This document shows, piece after piece, positions 54,348-63,470 of a DNA stretch of 64,000 nucleotides (its first letter is position 1; every line of letters starts with the position of its first letter). The DNA is from an uncultured Pelagibacteraceae bacterium (GTDB taxonomy: Bacteria > Pseudomonadota > Alphaproteobacteria > Pelagibacterales > Pelagibacteraceae): positions 112,501-176,500 of the forward strand of contig CACGBP010000001.1 in the NCBI GenBank assembly GCA_902571375.1, given 5' to 3'. The position numbers and the translations under genes were made by a program. The notes beneath the pieces were generated by a model, which was not told where the DNA came from, did no database searches, and worked only from the letters and a program-made list of their open reading frames with translations.

Positions 54348-55070
54348 ATGGCAGGACATTCTCATTGGGCCGGAATAAAACACAAAAAAGGTAAGGCTGA
54401 CAAGTTAAGATCAAAAATATTTTCAAAATTATCTAAAGAAATTACTGTAGCAGCAAAATTAGGAGATAAAGATCCAGCAATGAATCCTAGATTAAGATCT
54501 GCAATCCAAGCAGCAAGATCTGCAAATATGCCAAAAGATAACATTGAAAGAGCTATTGATAAATCATCTATTAATACTGAACAAAATTTTGAAAATTTAA
54601 GATACGAGGGTTTTGGGCCAGAAAGAATAGCAGTTATTGTTGAGGCTTTAACAGATAATAAAAATAGGACTGCATCAACAATTAGAACTATTTTTCAAAA
54701 AGCTGGGGGTAGTCTTGGTACCCAAGGATCTGCATCACATAACTTTAATCAACTAGGAGTAATCAAAATTGATAAAAAAGAAATAACCGATGAGCGTATT
54801 TTTGAACTTGCTATAGAGGCTGGTGCTGATGAGTGTAAATCAAATAATGAATTTCATGAAATTCACTGCCCAATTAATGAAATTTATAATGTCAAAAAAG
54901 AATTAGAAAAAGAGATTGAAAATTTTATTTCAACAGAAATTGAGTGGATACCACTAAATAATGTTGAGGTTTCTAAAGAAAAAAATGATGATTTGATTAA
55001 TTTTTTTGAATCATTAGAAGAAGATGATGATATTCAGAACATATATACAAATGCAGAATTCACAAAATAA
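54348..55070 (+). CDS. yebC: YebC/PmpR-family transcriptional/translational regulator
   Basis: 240 residues, full length. MAGHSHWAGIKHKKGKADK and RSKIFSKLSKEITVAAKLG are diagnostic, with NMPKDNIERAIDK and YEGFGPERIAVIVEALTDN further on. Recent work links the family to relief of ribosome stalling as well as transcription control. It is 3 nt before a RuvC-like gene, the usual yebC-ruvC neighbourhood. Confidence 0.94.
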   Translation: MAGHSHWAGIKHKKGKADKLRSKIFSKLSKEITVAAKLGDKDPAMNPRLRSAIQAARSANMPKDNIERAIDKSSINTEQNFENLRYEGFGPERIAVIVEALTDNKNRTASTIRTIFQKAGGSLGTQGSASHNFNQLGVIKIDKKEITDERIFELAIEAGADECKSNNEFHEIHCPINEIYNVKKELEKEIENFISTEIEWIPLNNVEVSKEKNDDLINFFESLEEDDDIQNIYTNAEFTK

Positions 55071-55073
55071 ATC

Positions 55074-55568
55074 ATGTTAGTTATTGGAATAGACCCTGGA
55101 ATTTCTGGATCAATCTGTTTTTTTAAGGACGGTGAAATTCTTGATGTTATTGAGATGCCAACTATGACTGAAGGAAAAAAAAATAAAAAACAAGTAAATG
55201 GATCCCAAATTTACAATGAGATTTTAAAAAGAGTTAATAAATTAGAAAAAAATGACATTAGAGTGATTGTTGAACAGGTATCGGCAATGCCTGGTCAAGG
55301 CGTGACAAGCATGTTTAATTTTGGTCAATCGTTTGGAATTTTAAAGGGGATATGTTCTGCGATGCAATTGCCTATTTATTTTGTAAGACCAGCAAAATGG
55401 AAAAAATATTTTAATCTGATTAATTCTGAAAAAGATGCTAGCAGAACAAGAGCAATTGAAATATTTCCTTATTTTTCATCACAATTATCAAAAAAAAAGG
55501 ATGCCAACAAAGCTGATGCTATTCTAATTGCAAGTTTTTATTATGAAACTTACAAAATAGAGGAATAA
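55074..55568 (+). CDS. Phage-type RuvC-like Holliday junction nuclease
   Basis: 164 residues, RNase H fold. Acidic residues are visible as D7 (GIDPGISGSI), E67 (VIVEQVSAMPGQGV), D143 and D148 (KKDANKADAILIA). The motif EQVSAMPGQGVTSMFNFGQS and the later VRPAKWKKYF and RAIEIFP match RuvC-like proteins of phages and related hypothetical enzymes more than classical RuvC. It sits where ruvC is expected after yebC, but ruvA and ruvB do not follow. A junction resolvase is the likely role. Confidence 0.75.
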   Translation: MLVIGIDPGISGSICFFKDGEILDVIEMPTMTEGKKNKKQVNGSQIYNEILKRVNKLEKNDIRVIVEQVSAMPGQGVTSMFNFGQSFGILKGICSAMQLPIYFVRPAKWKKYFNLINSEKDASRTRAIEIFPYFSSQLSKKKDANKADAILIASFYYETYKIEE

Positions 55569-55619
55569 TTGGAAAATTTTAAGACAAAATCATGACACAT
55601 TTAAGTGTGAGAAGATCTC

Positions 55620-56294
55620 ATGGAAGCTGATATTTCGACTCAAGCTGTAGGACTTGCCTCTAGCGCAGATTTCTCTTTAATGAATTTATTCATAAGGGCA
55701 GATATAATAGTTAAGTCTGTCATAATTCTTTTAATTGCCTGTTCAATTTACTCATGGGCAGTAATAATCGAAAAGTTCAGGCTTTTTAAAAAAATAAACC
55801 AAACTACAGAGGAATTTGAGACAAAGTTTTGGAATTCAAAATCAGCAGAATCTTTTTACAATAACCTTCCTTCTAATATTGAAGACCCAATGGCTTTAGT
55901 ATTTAAAGACGCTATGCAAGCTCTTTTAAAAAGAAGATCAAAAACAGATCTAAACAACAGAATAACAACTATGCTTGAGACTGGAATTGAAAAACAAATG
56001 TCAAAACTTAGTAAAGGGTTTACTTTCCTTGCAACAGTTGGATCTACAGCACCTTTTATAGGTTTATTTGGAACAGTATGGGGAATAATGAATTCATTTC
56101 AATCCATTGCAATTTCAAGAAATACTAGTTTAGCTATAGTTGCGCCAGGAATTGCAGAAGCATTGTTTGCTACGGCTTTAGGTTTGTTGGCAGCTATCCC
56201 AGCAGTAATTGCTTACAATAAATTTAATAACGACTCCATAAAATATTCCCAAAAGTTAGAAAATTTTTCAAAAAGATTTTTAACTATAATTTAA
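55620..56294 (+). CDS. tolQ: Tol-Pal system protein TolQ
   Basis: 224 residues with three membrane helices (about 25-48, 130-155, 170-195). GLFGTVWGIMNSFQSIA and ISRNTSLAIVAPGIAEALFATALGL are the TolQ/ExbB/MotA motifs. TolQ with TolR forms the proton-motive-force motor that energises TolA at the division site. TolR begins 1 nt after its stop, and TolA, TolB, Pal and CpoB follow. Confidence 0.94.
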   Translation: MEADISTQAVGLASSADFSLMNLFIRADIIVKSVIILLIACSIYSWAVIIEKFRLFKKINQTTEEFETKFWNSKSAESFYNNLPSNIEDPMALVFKDAMQALLKRRSKTDLNNRITTMLETGIEKQMSKLSKGFTFLATVGSTAPFIGLFGTVWGIMNSFQSIAISRNTSLAIVAPGIAEALFATALGLLAAIPAVIAYNKFNNDSIKYSQKLENFSKRFLTII

Positions 56295-56295
56295 A

Positions 56296-56712
56296 ATGGC
56301 CTTTAAATTAAATCGTTCATCAAAAGAGCCAATGAGCGAAATTAACGTCACCCCCTTTGTTGATGTAATGTTAGTACTTTTAATAATATTTATGGTAACT
56401 GCTCCTTTATTGACTGTTGGTGTTCAAGTTGATTTGCCTGAAAGTTCAGCAGACTCTCTTCCCGAAGAAGCCGAACCACTTACTTTAACTATTAATTCAA
56501 AAGGCGAAATTTTTATACAAGAGTCAAAAGTAGAGTATGAAAAAATAATTGCAAAAGTTTTAGCTGTTTCAAAAAATAGAACCGATACAAGAATTTATGT
56601 TAGAGGAGATAAAACAATCAATTATGGAAGAGTTTTAGAAATTATGGGTTTACTATCAGGCTCTGGTTTTACGAAAGTTGCACTGATATCAGAACCTTAT
56701 AAAGAAAGGTAG
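56296..56712 (+). CDS. tolR: Tol-Pal system protein TolR
   Basis: 138 residues. MSEINVTPFVDVMLVLLIIF is the single membrane helix with the proton-carrying Asp. The periplasmic domain (LTLTINSKGEIFIQ, VYVRGDKTINYGRVLEIM-like) is the dimerising ExbD/TolR fold. It is followed by tolA after 7 nt. Confidence 0.94.
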   Translation: MAFKLNRSSKEPMSEINVTPFVDVMLVLLIIFMVTAPLLTVGVQVDLPESSADSLPEEAEPLTLTINSKGEIFIQESKVEYEKIIAKVLAVSKNRTDTRIYVRGDKTINYGRVLEIMGLLSGSGFTKVALISEPYKER

Positions 56713-56719
56713 GCTTAGA

Positions 56720-57529
56720 GTGAGTAGAAGCATACTAATTTCTTCTGTTTTACACTTGATTTTAATTATGATCACAGCAATTAGTTTACCTTTTTTAGCA
56801 AAAAAACCAATTGATCTTCCTCCAATTGTATCAGTAGAATTGATACAAATTACCGATGAAACAAATATTCCATTTGCCCCAAAAGCAAAAAAAATTATTG
56901 AAAAAATAAAGGAAAAAGACAAAAAGTTAGTTTCGGAACAAGCACCACCTAAAAAAGTAAAAAAAGTAAAACCTGATGCAGTTCCATTGCCTGAAGATAA
57001 AACCAAAAAAATTGAGAAAATAAAAGAGGATAAACAGAATCCTGAAAAAATTGATAATGAAGTTAAACAAGTTTCTGAGTTTGAAAAAAAAGAATTATTT
57101 GATCCAAATAATATTGCTGCATTAATTGATAAATCTAAGATTGAAAGTGCAGAAACAATTAATAAAACTGATAAAATAACTCAAGATCAAAATAAAACAG
57201 TGAATACTTCTGGTTTATCTTTAAGTGAAGAAGATGCTTTGAAAGCACAAATATTTGGATGCTGGAGTATACCACTTGGATTACCTTATAATGAAAATTT
57301 ACTTGTAAGGATTAAACTTCAATTGAATCCAGATGGAACAGTGTCACAATCAGAAATTTTAGATCATGCTCGAATGAATAAACCTGGTCAAGGTTTTTAT
57401 AAGGTTTTGGCTGAAAGTGCATTAAGAGCTGTTAAATTATGTCAACCTTTGAGAGTTCCTACTACTGGTTATGAAAGATGGAAGGAGTTACAATTAAATT
57501 TTGATGCAAGAGAGATGTTAGAAGGGTAA
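56720..57529 (+). CDS. tolA: Tol-Pal system protein TolA
   Basis: 269 residues from GTG 56720. An N-terminal membrane helix (ISSVLHLILIMITAISLPFL) is followed by a Lys/Glu-rich linker (about 50-170) and a C-terminal periplasmic domain (QIFGCWSIPLGLPYNENL onwards) typical of TolA/TonB ends. It spans the periplasm from TolQR to Pal. The linker is short for a TolA. Confidence 0.88.
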   Translation: MSRSILISSVLHLILIMITAISLPFLAKKPIDLPPIVSVELIQITDETNIPFAPKAKKIIEKIKEKDKKLVSEQAPPKKVKKVKPDAVPLPEDKTKKIEKIKEDKQNPEKIDNEVKQVSEFEKKELFDPNNIAALIDKSKIESAETINKTDKITQDQNKTVNTSGLSLSEEDALKAQIFGCWSIPLGLPYNENLLVRIKLQLNPDGTVSQSEILDHARMNKPGQGFYKVLAESALRAVKLCQPLRVPTTGYERWKELQLNFDAREMLEG

Positions 57530-57539
57530 TATATAAATT

Positions 57540-58880
57540 ATGATTAGAATTTTATTCATTTTATTATTTTTGTTATTACCATTTAAATCTAATGCATTGA
57601 TTGAAGTTGATATAACAAGAGGAAATCTTAACCCCTTACCAATAGCTGTTTCGCCTTTATCAATAGATGAAAACTCAAGAAAAAATTTTGAAAAAATTTT
57701 GAAAAAAAAAAATATAGGATCTGAAATTTCTATAGTTGTTGAAAAAAATTTAAGGACATCAGGTCTTTTTAATCCACTAAATAAAGATGCGTTTTTACAA
57801 ACACCAGATATAGCCAACATAAAACCTAGATTTGAAGATTGGAGTTTAATAAAAGCTCAAGCATTGATTACAGGAAAAGTAAACTTTAATGACGATAAGT
57901 TGAGAGTTGAATTTAGATTATGGGATGTACTTGCTGGAAAAGAAATGATGGCGCTTGCATTTACCACTGTTCCAACAAATTGGAGGAGAGTAGGGCATAT
58001 AATTACTGATAAAGTTTATGAACGTTTGACTGGTGAAAAAGGTTATTTTGATACAAGAATTATTTATGTCGCTGAAGAAGGTCCAAAAACTAAAAGAATA
58101 AAAAAATTAGCAATTATGGATCAAGATGGGGAAAATAATAAATTTTTAACTTTAGGTAATGAACTTGTTTTGACACCACGATTTAATCCTACAAGTCAAA
58201 TGGTTACTTATTTATCATATTTTAAAAATTTACCTAGGGTATATCTTTTAGATATAGAAACTGGGATGCAAGAAGTTGTTGGAGATTTTCCAGGAATGAC
58301 ATTTGCACCAAGATTTTCACCAGATGGAAAAAAAATAATCATGAGTTTTGCAAAAGATGGTAATTCTGATATTTATACAATGGATTTAGAAAATAGAATT
58401 GTTCAAAAAATAACAAATCATCCATCAATCGATACATCTCCATCATATTCACCAGATGGTAAATTTATTTGTTTTAATTCGGATAGAAGTGGCTATCAGC
58501 AAATTTATATTATGAAAAGTGACGGAACAAATGTTAAAAGAATTTCATTTGGTAAAGGTTTATATGGCACGCCTGTTTGGTCACCTAGAGGAGATTTGAT
58601 TGCCTTTACTAAACTACATAAGGGGAAATTTTATATTGGTGTCATGAGAACAGATGGAACTGGAGAAAGACTTTTAACTGAGAACTTTTACCAGGAAGCA
58701 CCTTCTTGGTCTCCGAATGGGAGAGTTTTGATTTTTTATAGAGAAACAAAAACTGATAGTAAAGGAGAGGGTTTTTCAGCTAAATTATGGTCTATCGATT
58801 TAACAGGTTATAATGAAAGGTTAGTAGACACTCCAACTGACGCTTCAGACCCATCGTGGTCATCTTTATTAAGTAATTAA
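57540..58880 (+). CDS. tolB: Tol-Pal system protein TolB
   Basis: 446 residues. A signal peptide ([19 protein letters not shown]) precedes an N-terminal alpha/beta domain and a six-bladed propeller built from PD40-type repeats such as [32 protein letters not shown] and [11 protein letters not shown]. TolB is periplasmic and bridges Pal and TolA. The pal gene follows after an 80-nt gap. Confidence 0.94.
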   Translation: MIRILFILLFLLLPFKSNALIEVDITRGNLNPLPIAVSPLSIDENSRKNFEKILKKKNIGSEISIVVEKNLRTSGLFNPLNKDAFLQTPDIANIKPRFEDWSLIKAQALITGKVNFNDDKLRVEFRLWDVLAGKEMMALAFTTVPTNWRRVGHIITDKVYERLTGEKGYFDTRIIYVAEEGPKTKRIKKLAIMDQDGENNKFLTLGNELVLTPRFNPTSQMVTYLSYFKNLPRVYLLDIETGMQEVVGDFPGMTFAPRFSPDGKKIIMSFAKDGNSDIYTMDLENRIVQKITNHPSIDTSPSYSPDGKFICFNSDRSGYQQIYIMKSDGTNVKRISFGKGLYGTPVWSPRGDLIAFTKLHKGKFYIGVMRTDGTGERLLTENFYQEAPSWSPNGRVLIFYRETKTDSKGEGFSAKLWSIDLTGYNERLVDTPTDASDPSWSSLLSN

Positions 58881-58949
58881 ACAATATTATGTTGATTTTT
58901 TATCTTGAAACATCTATCTAGTTGTGAAAAAGTATAAGAAATATTGATC

Positions 58950-58955
58950 AAGGAG
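58950..58955 (+). promoter_or_regulatory. Strong ribosome binding site of pal
   Basis: AAGGAG lies 5 nt before the pal ATG (58961). Such clear sites are rare in this window and fit the high expression expected for Pal. The 80-nt gap upstream may hold a separate pal promoter; I could not define its boxes. Confidence 0.75.
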
Positions 58956-58960
58956 CAATA

Positions 58961-59440
58961 ATGAAAATAGTCAAAATTCTAAAAAACAGTTTTTTAATAC
59001 TGGCTGCATGCCTAGTACTTTCTGCATGTGCTACGTCAAAGAAATCAACTGGACAAATGCAAGGAGATGTTTACACGGGAACTGATACCGTAGAGTATCT
59101 TGCTTCAGGTGTTCCTGATAGAGTTTTCTTTGCTACAAACGAGTCAGTGCTTACGACTGCTTCAAGAGAAACTTTAAGAAAGCAAGCTGCATGGTTAAGA
59201 AAAAATTCTAATGTTACAATAGTATTAGAAGGTCACGCAGATGAAAGAGGAACAAGAGAATACAACTTAGCTTTAGGTGAAAGAAGAGCTAATGCTGCTA
59301 AAGATTATTTAATGACTTATGGAATTTCTTCAGACAGAATTTCGGTTTTAAGTTATGGTAAGGAAAGACCAGTAGACTCTGGTTCAAATCCTCTAGCTTG
59401 GTCTAAAAATAGAAGATCAGTTACAGTTAAAGCAAATTAA
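58961..59440 (+). CDS. pal: Peptidoglycan-associated lipoprotein Pal
   Basis: 159 residues. Lipobox VLSAC puts the lipidated cysteine at C23 after a hydrophobic signal. An OmpA-like domain has NVTIVLEGHADERGTREYNL and ERRANAAKDYLMTYGI, then SYGKERPVDSG. Pal anchors the outer membrane to peptidoglycan. A strong Shine-Dalgarno precedes it and a long-stemmed terminator follows it, so it may be the main stop for the operon. Confidence 0.95.
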   Translation: MKIVKILKNSFLILAACLVLSACATSKKSTGQMQGDVYTGTDTVEYLASGVPDRVFFATNESVLTTASRETLRKQAAWLRKNSNVTIVLEGHADERGTREYNLALGERRANAAKDYLMTYGISSDRISVLSYGKERPVDSGSNPLAWSKNRRSVTVKAN

Positions 59441-59451
59441 TTTTAAAATTT

Positions 59452-59491
59452 AAAAGACCCTTTGATAAATTTATCTAAGGGTCTTTTTTTT
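59452..59491 (+). terminator. Rho-independent terminator after pal
   Basis: AAAAGACCCTT (59452-59462) pairs with AAGGGTCTTTT (59477-59487), and an internal palindrome GATAAATTTATC extends the stem beyond one T-T mismatch. A T run to 59491 follows. It is the clearest intrinsic terminator in the window and lies upstream of the likely cpoB start. Confidence 0.9.
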
Positions 59492-59518
59492 GCCATTATT
59501 TTAATCATAACATCTGTA

Positions 59519-60505
59519 ATGAAGTTACATTGGAATATTCTAAAATTAAAAATCATAGTTTTATTAAGTTTTTTTTCTCTTTCAGTTACACTAGCTGACA
59601 ATCATAATATTTATGAAACTTTAGAACAGATTCAAAAAGATGTAAAAACTTTAGAAAAAGCAGTTTACTCTGGTTCAATAGAATTTAATAATAGTTCAAA
59701 CAGTACAACTATGAATAATAATTCAGAAGATGTTTTGACAAGACATTTGTTAAAACTTTCTGAAATTGAAAATCAATTTCAACAACTTACAAATAAATTT
59801 GAAGAAATAAATTTTAAGTTAGACAAATTATCTAATAGACTATCCAAAGTTCAAGCTGATAATCAACTAAGATTTCAGGACCTAGAGGAAACAATTATCT
59901 CTGATGATCCAAGCAAGAAACTTTCAAAAAAACCAGACAATAAAAAGGATAAAAATTTACCTGGAAGCTCAGAGCCTCAAGACCTAGGTTCAATATCTTA
60001 TAAGGACACTGCTTCTAATGAAACAACTCAAAAAACACAATCTATTGATACTACAGCGACTATTGTTACTGAAACTTTTGTCGCAGAGGAAAAAATTTTA
60101 CCCAATGAAACTCCAGAAAAACAATATGAGTTTGCAACAAGCTTTTTAAAAGTTGGAGATTATACGACTGCTGAACGTGCTTTTAGAGAATTTGTAACAA
60201 GTAATCCCGATCATGATTTAGCTGGTAATGCACAATATTGGTATGCAGAAACATTCAGGATAAGACAACTTTATACAGATGCAGCATCAGCATATCTAGA
60301 AGGTTATCAAAAATATCCTAAAGGTGAAAAAGCCCCAATAAATTTATTGAAGCTTGGTGTATCCATGGTACAAATTGGAGAAAAAGATCAGGGTTGTAAA
60401 ATGATTAATGGTGTTGAAAAACAATACCCAAAAGCAAATCAATCAGTGATTCAAAAAGCAAAATATGAGTCTCAAAAATTTGAGTGTAATAATCAAAATT
60501 CCTAA
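59519..60505 (+). CDS. cpoB: Cell division coordinator CpoB (YbgF)
   Basis: 328 residues from ATG 59519. The TTG at 59462 would read through the terminator and lacks a signal peptide; the chosen start gives a signal peptide ending about SLSVTLA. A coiled-coil region (about 30-120) is followed by a C-terminal TPR part, YEFATSFLKVGDYTTAERAF, then YWYAETFRIRQLYTDAA. CpoB couples Tol-Pal to peptidoglycan synthesis. It overlaps tilS at its 3' end. Confidence 0.88.
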   Translation: MKLHWNILKLKIIVLLSFFSLSVTLADNHNIYETLEQIQKDVKTLEKAVYSGSIEFNNSSNSTTMNNNSEDVLTRHLLKLSEIENQFQQLTNKFEEINFKLDKLSNRLSKVQADNQLRFQDLEETIISDDPSKKLSKKPDNKKDKNLPGSSEPQDLGSISYKDTASNETTQKTQSIDTTATIVTETFVAEEKILPNETPEKQYEFATSFLKVGDYTTAERAFREFVTSNPDHDLAGNAQYWYAETFRIRQLYTDAASAYLEGYQKYPKGEKAPINLLKLGVSMVQIGEKDQGCKMINGVEKQYPKANQSVIQKAKYESQKFECNNQNS

Positions 60506-61493
60506 CATATTAAAAGACAAACTAAAAAACAAAAAAATTTCACAAATTTATAAAAGATTTGAAAAATCTGTTGATTTAAAAGAGAGATTTATCGTGGCTG
60601 TTTCTGGTGGTCCAGATAGCCTAGCTCTAGCTTTTTTGTCAAAAATATACTCAATCAAAAAAAATCTAGATACAAAATTTTTTATTGTAGATCACAAGCT
60701 AAGACATGGTTCAACAGATGAAGCTTTGAAAGTAAAACAAATTTTAAGAAAATTTAAAATAAATGTAAAAATTTTAACTTGGGTTGGTAGAAAACCAAAT
60801 AAAAATATTCAATCAATAGCAAGAATTGCTAGATATGATTTATTATTTTCAAAATCTAGACAATTAGGAATTAATTATATACTTACTGGCCATCAACAGG
60901 GTGATTTGATCGAAAATTTTTTTATAAGAATGTTAAGAGGAAGTGGATTAAAAGGTTTAGTTTCGTTAGATAAAAAAAACAAGATAAATGATGTAAATCT
61001 TTTAAGACCGTTATTAGATGAAAAAAGAGAAGATTTAGAATTTTTATCCAACTTTGTATTCAATTTTTATGTTAAAGACCCATCAAATAATAACGAAAAG
61101 TTTCAAAGAATTAAAGTAAGACGGTTTATTAAAAATTTAAAAATTAATGGATTAGAGAGCAATAAGTTTATCAAGACCCTGCAAAATTTAAAAAGTTCCA
61201 ACGAAGTTGTGAATTTTTATGTAAGAGAAAATTTAAATAAAAACACTCATTATTTAAGAAACGAAAATAAATTAATTCTTAATAAAGATTTTTTTTTACA
61301 ACCTTATGAAATAGTATTTAGATGTCTTTCAAACTCAATTCAGATGATTGGTGGGAAATATTATAGTGTAAGAGGAAAAAAAACGGAAAATCTTATTAAC
61401 AAACTCCAAAATAATCAGGCATTTAGAGTTACTTTAGGCGGTTGTATTGTTGAAAAAGTTAATCAAACTGTAATAATTTATGAGGAATATTAA
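60465..61493 (+). CDS. tilS: tRNA(Ile)-lysidine synthase
   Basis: 342 residues from ATG 60465. The PP-loop is SGGPDS (47-52), preceded by RFIVAV, with ILTGHQQGDLIENFFIRMLRGSG, LLRPLLDE and KDPSNNN following. TilS converts the AUA-reading tRNA by adding lysidine to C34. The start overlaps cpoB by 41 nt; in-frame TTG 60480 or GTG 60486 would shorten it. ftsH follows after 63 nt, the usual tilS-ftsH order. Confidence 0.9.
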   Translation: MSLKNLSVIIKIPNILKDKLKNKKISQIYKRFEKSVDLKERFIVAVSGGPDSLALAFLSKIYSIKKNLDTKFFIVDHKLRHGSTDEALKVKQILRKFKINVKILTWVGRKPNKNIQSIARIARYDLLFSKSRQLGINYILTGHQQGDLIENFFIRMLRGSGLKGLVSLDKKNKINDVNLLRPLLDEKREDLEFLSNFVFNFYVKDPSNNNEKFQRIKVRRFIKNLKINGLESNKFIKTLQNLKSSNEVVNFYVRENLNKNTHYLRNENKLILNKDFFLQPYEIVFRCLSNSIQMIGGKYYSVRGKKTENLINKLQNNQAFRVTLGGCIVEKVNQTVIIYEEY

Positions 61494-61556
61494 GTATTTG
61501 CCACATTGTCCAAAATTGCCACTTGTTAAATACATAATAATTCTTATTTTATAACT

Positions 61557-63464
61557 ATGAATTTAAAAAATATCGCAATGTGGGCTATCATAGTTTTTTT
61601 GACTATAGGTCTATACAATATGTTCAAAAATCCTCAATCCAATGTAAGAGGAGGTAGTCAAGTTATTTTTTCAGAATTTTTAACTGCTGTTGAAAATGGT
61701 GAAGTGCTTAAAGTAGAAATTCAAGGCAACAATATCAAGGGTGTTTATTCAAATGGAAATACTTTTACAACTTATTCTCCAAATGATCCAAATTTGATTG
61801 AAAAGTTGTCAGATAAAGGGGTAAGTATCTCAGCAGCACCATTAGATGAGAAAATGCCATCTTTGTTTGGTGTTCTGCTATCGTGGTTTCCAATGCTACT
61901 CTTAATTGCAGTATGGATATTTTTTATGAGACAAATGCAAGGTGGTAAAGGTGGGGCGATGGGATTTGGAAGATCCAAAGCTAAGATGATGAATGAATTA
62001 AAGGGAAAAGTTACCTTCAATGATGTTGCAGGCGTTGAAGAAGCTAAAGAAGAAGTTGAAGAGATTGTTGAGTTTTTAAAAGATCCAAAAAAGTTTAGTA
62101 GACTTGGAGGTAAAATTCCAAGAGGTGCTTTATTAGTTGGTCCGCCAGGCACAGGTAAAACTTTGTTAGCAAGAGCAATAGCTGGTGAAGCAGGAGTTCC
62201 ATTCTTTACAATTTCTGGATCAGATTTTGTGGAAATGTTCGTTGGTGTTGGTGCGTCTAGAGTTAGAGATATGTTTGAACAAGGAAAGAAAAATTCTCCA
62301 TGCATTATATTTATTGATGAAATAGATGCTGTTGGAAGAAGTAGGGGAGCAGGTTTAGGTGGCGGCAATGATGAAAGAGAACAAACACTAAATCAATTAT
62401 TAGTAGAAATGGATGGATTTGATACTAATGAAGGAGTGATAATAATTGCAGCTACTAACAGACCAGATGTCCTTGACCCAGCTTTATTGAGACCAGGAAG
62501 ATTTGATAGGCAAGTTGTAGTATCTAATCCAGATATAATCGGAAGAGAAAAAATTTTAAAAGTTCATGTTAAAAAAATAAAAATGGCTCCAGACGTTAAT
62601 TTGAGAACTATTGCAAGAGGGACACCTGGTTTTTCAGGAGCAGATCTTGCTAATTTGGTTAATGAGGCAGCTTTATTAGCAGCAAGAAAGAATAAAAGAA
62701 TAGTCACTCTAAGTGAATTTGAAGATGCTAAGGATAAAGTAATGATGGGTGCTGAAAGAAGATCAATGGTTATGACTGAGGATGAGAAAAAACTAACTGC
62801 TTATCATGAGGGTGGTCATGCTTTAGTTTCATTTAATATGCCTAGTTATGATCCAATTCATAAAGCAACAATTATTCCAAGGGGAAGAGCTTTGGGTATG
62901 GTTATGAATCTACCTGAAAGAGACAAACATGGTTATTCAATCAAATACCTCAAAGCTAGGTTAGCAGTATGTTTTGGTGGTAGAGTAGCTGAAGAACTTA
63001 TATTTGGAAAAGATGACATTACTACTGGCGCAGGTGGCGGAAATGGTTCAGATATAAACCAAGCAACTCAACTTGCTCGGGCAATGGTAACTAAATATGG
63101 AATGAGTGAGGAAATGGGACCTGTGGAGTACGGAGAAAATCAAGAAGAGGTATTTTTAGGCAGATCCGTAACCCAAACTCAATCTGTCTCTGAAGCAGTT
63201 GCTCAAAAAATTGATAAAGAAATCAGAAAATTAGTTGATGAAGGTTACAATCAAGCTAAGAAAATATTAACTGAAAAAATAGATGATTTACATAAGATTG
63301 CTAAAGCTTTAATGACTTATGAAACTTTAACTGGAGAGGAAATTGAAAATATAATCAACAAAAATGAATATCCAAAAGATAAAAACTTAGAGAAGCCAGA
63401 AGATAAGAATGATGAAAGTTCAGCTTTAGGTGCAATGGGCTTAAAACCAAAAATAGTTCACTAA
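61557..63464 (+). CDS. ftsH: ATP-dependent zinc metalloprotease FtsH
   Basis: 635 residues. Two membrane helices (about 5-22 and 104-125) flank a periplasmic part. AAA motifs are Walker A GPPGTGKT (195-202), Walker B IFIDEID (251-257) and the second region of homology [20 protein letters not shown]. The zinc site is HEGGH (417-421; HEAGH in most homologues) with a third Asp near 497. It degrades membrane and regulatory proteins. folP follows 6 nt after the stop. Confidence 0.96.
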   Translation: MNLKNIAMWAIIVFLTIGLYNMFKNPQSNVRGGSQVIFSEFLTAVENGEVLKVEIQGNNIKGVYSNGNTFTTYSPNDPNLIEKLSDKGVSISAAPLDEKMPSLFGVLLSWFPMLLLIAVWIFFMRQMQGGKGGAMGFGRSKAKMMNELKGKVTFNDVAGVEEAKEEVEEIVEFLKDPKKFSRLGGKIPRGALLVGPPGTGKTLLARAIAGEAGVPFFTISGSDFVEMFVGVGASRVRDMFEQGKKNSPCIIFIDEIDAVGRSRGAGLGGGNDEREQTLNQLLVEMDGFDTNEGVIIIAATNRPDVLDPALLRPGRFDRQVVVSNPDIIGREKILKVHVKKIKMAPDVNLRTIARGTPGFSGADLANLVNEAALLAARKNKRIVTLSEFEDAKDKVMMGAERRSMVMTEDEKKLTAYHEGGHALVSFNMPSYDPIHKATIIPRGRALGMVMNLPERDKHGYSIKYLKARLAVCFGGRVAEELIFGKDDITTGAGGGNGSDINQATQLARAMVTKYGMSEEMGPVEYGENQEEVFLGRSVTQTQSVSEAVAQKIDKEIRKLVDEGYNQAKKILTEKIDDLHKIAKALMTYETLTGEEIENIINKNEYPKDKNLEKPEDKNDESSALGAMGLKPKIVH

Positions 63465-63470
63465 AAATTA

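Noticed and set aside
55074-55568. Prophage remnant indicated by the phage-type RuvC
   Set aside because: Neighbours on both sides are housekeeping genes in normal order; no other phage gene is present.
59462-59518. N-terminal extension of cpoB from a TTG
   Set aside because: The segment coincides with the pal terminator, and the later ATG gives a proper signal peptide.
61772-62368. 198-residue open frame antisense to ftsH
   Set aside because: It lies wholly within a highly conserved gene, is Ser/Pro/Leu-rich as antisense frames often are here, and shows no motif.
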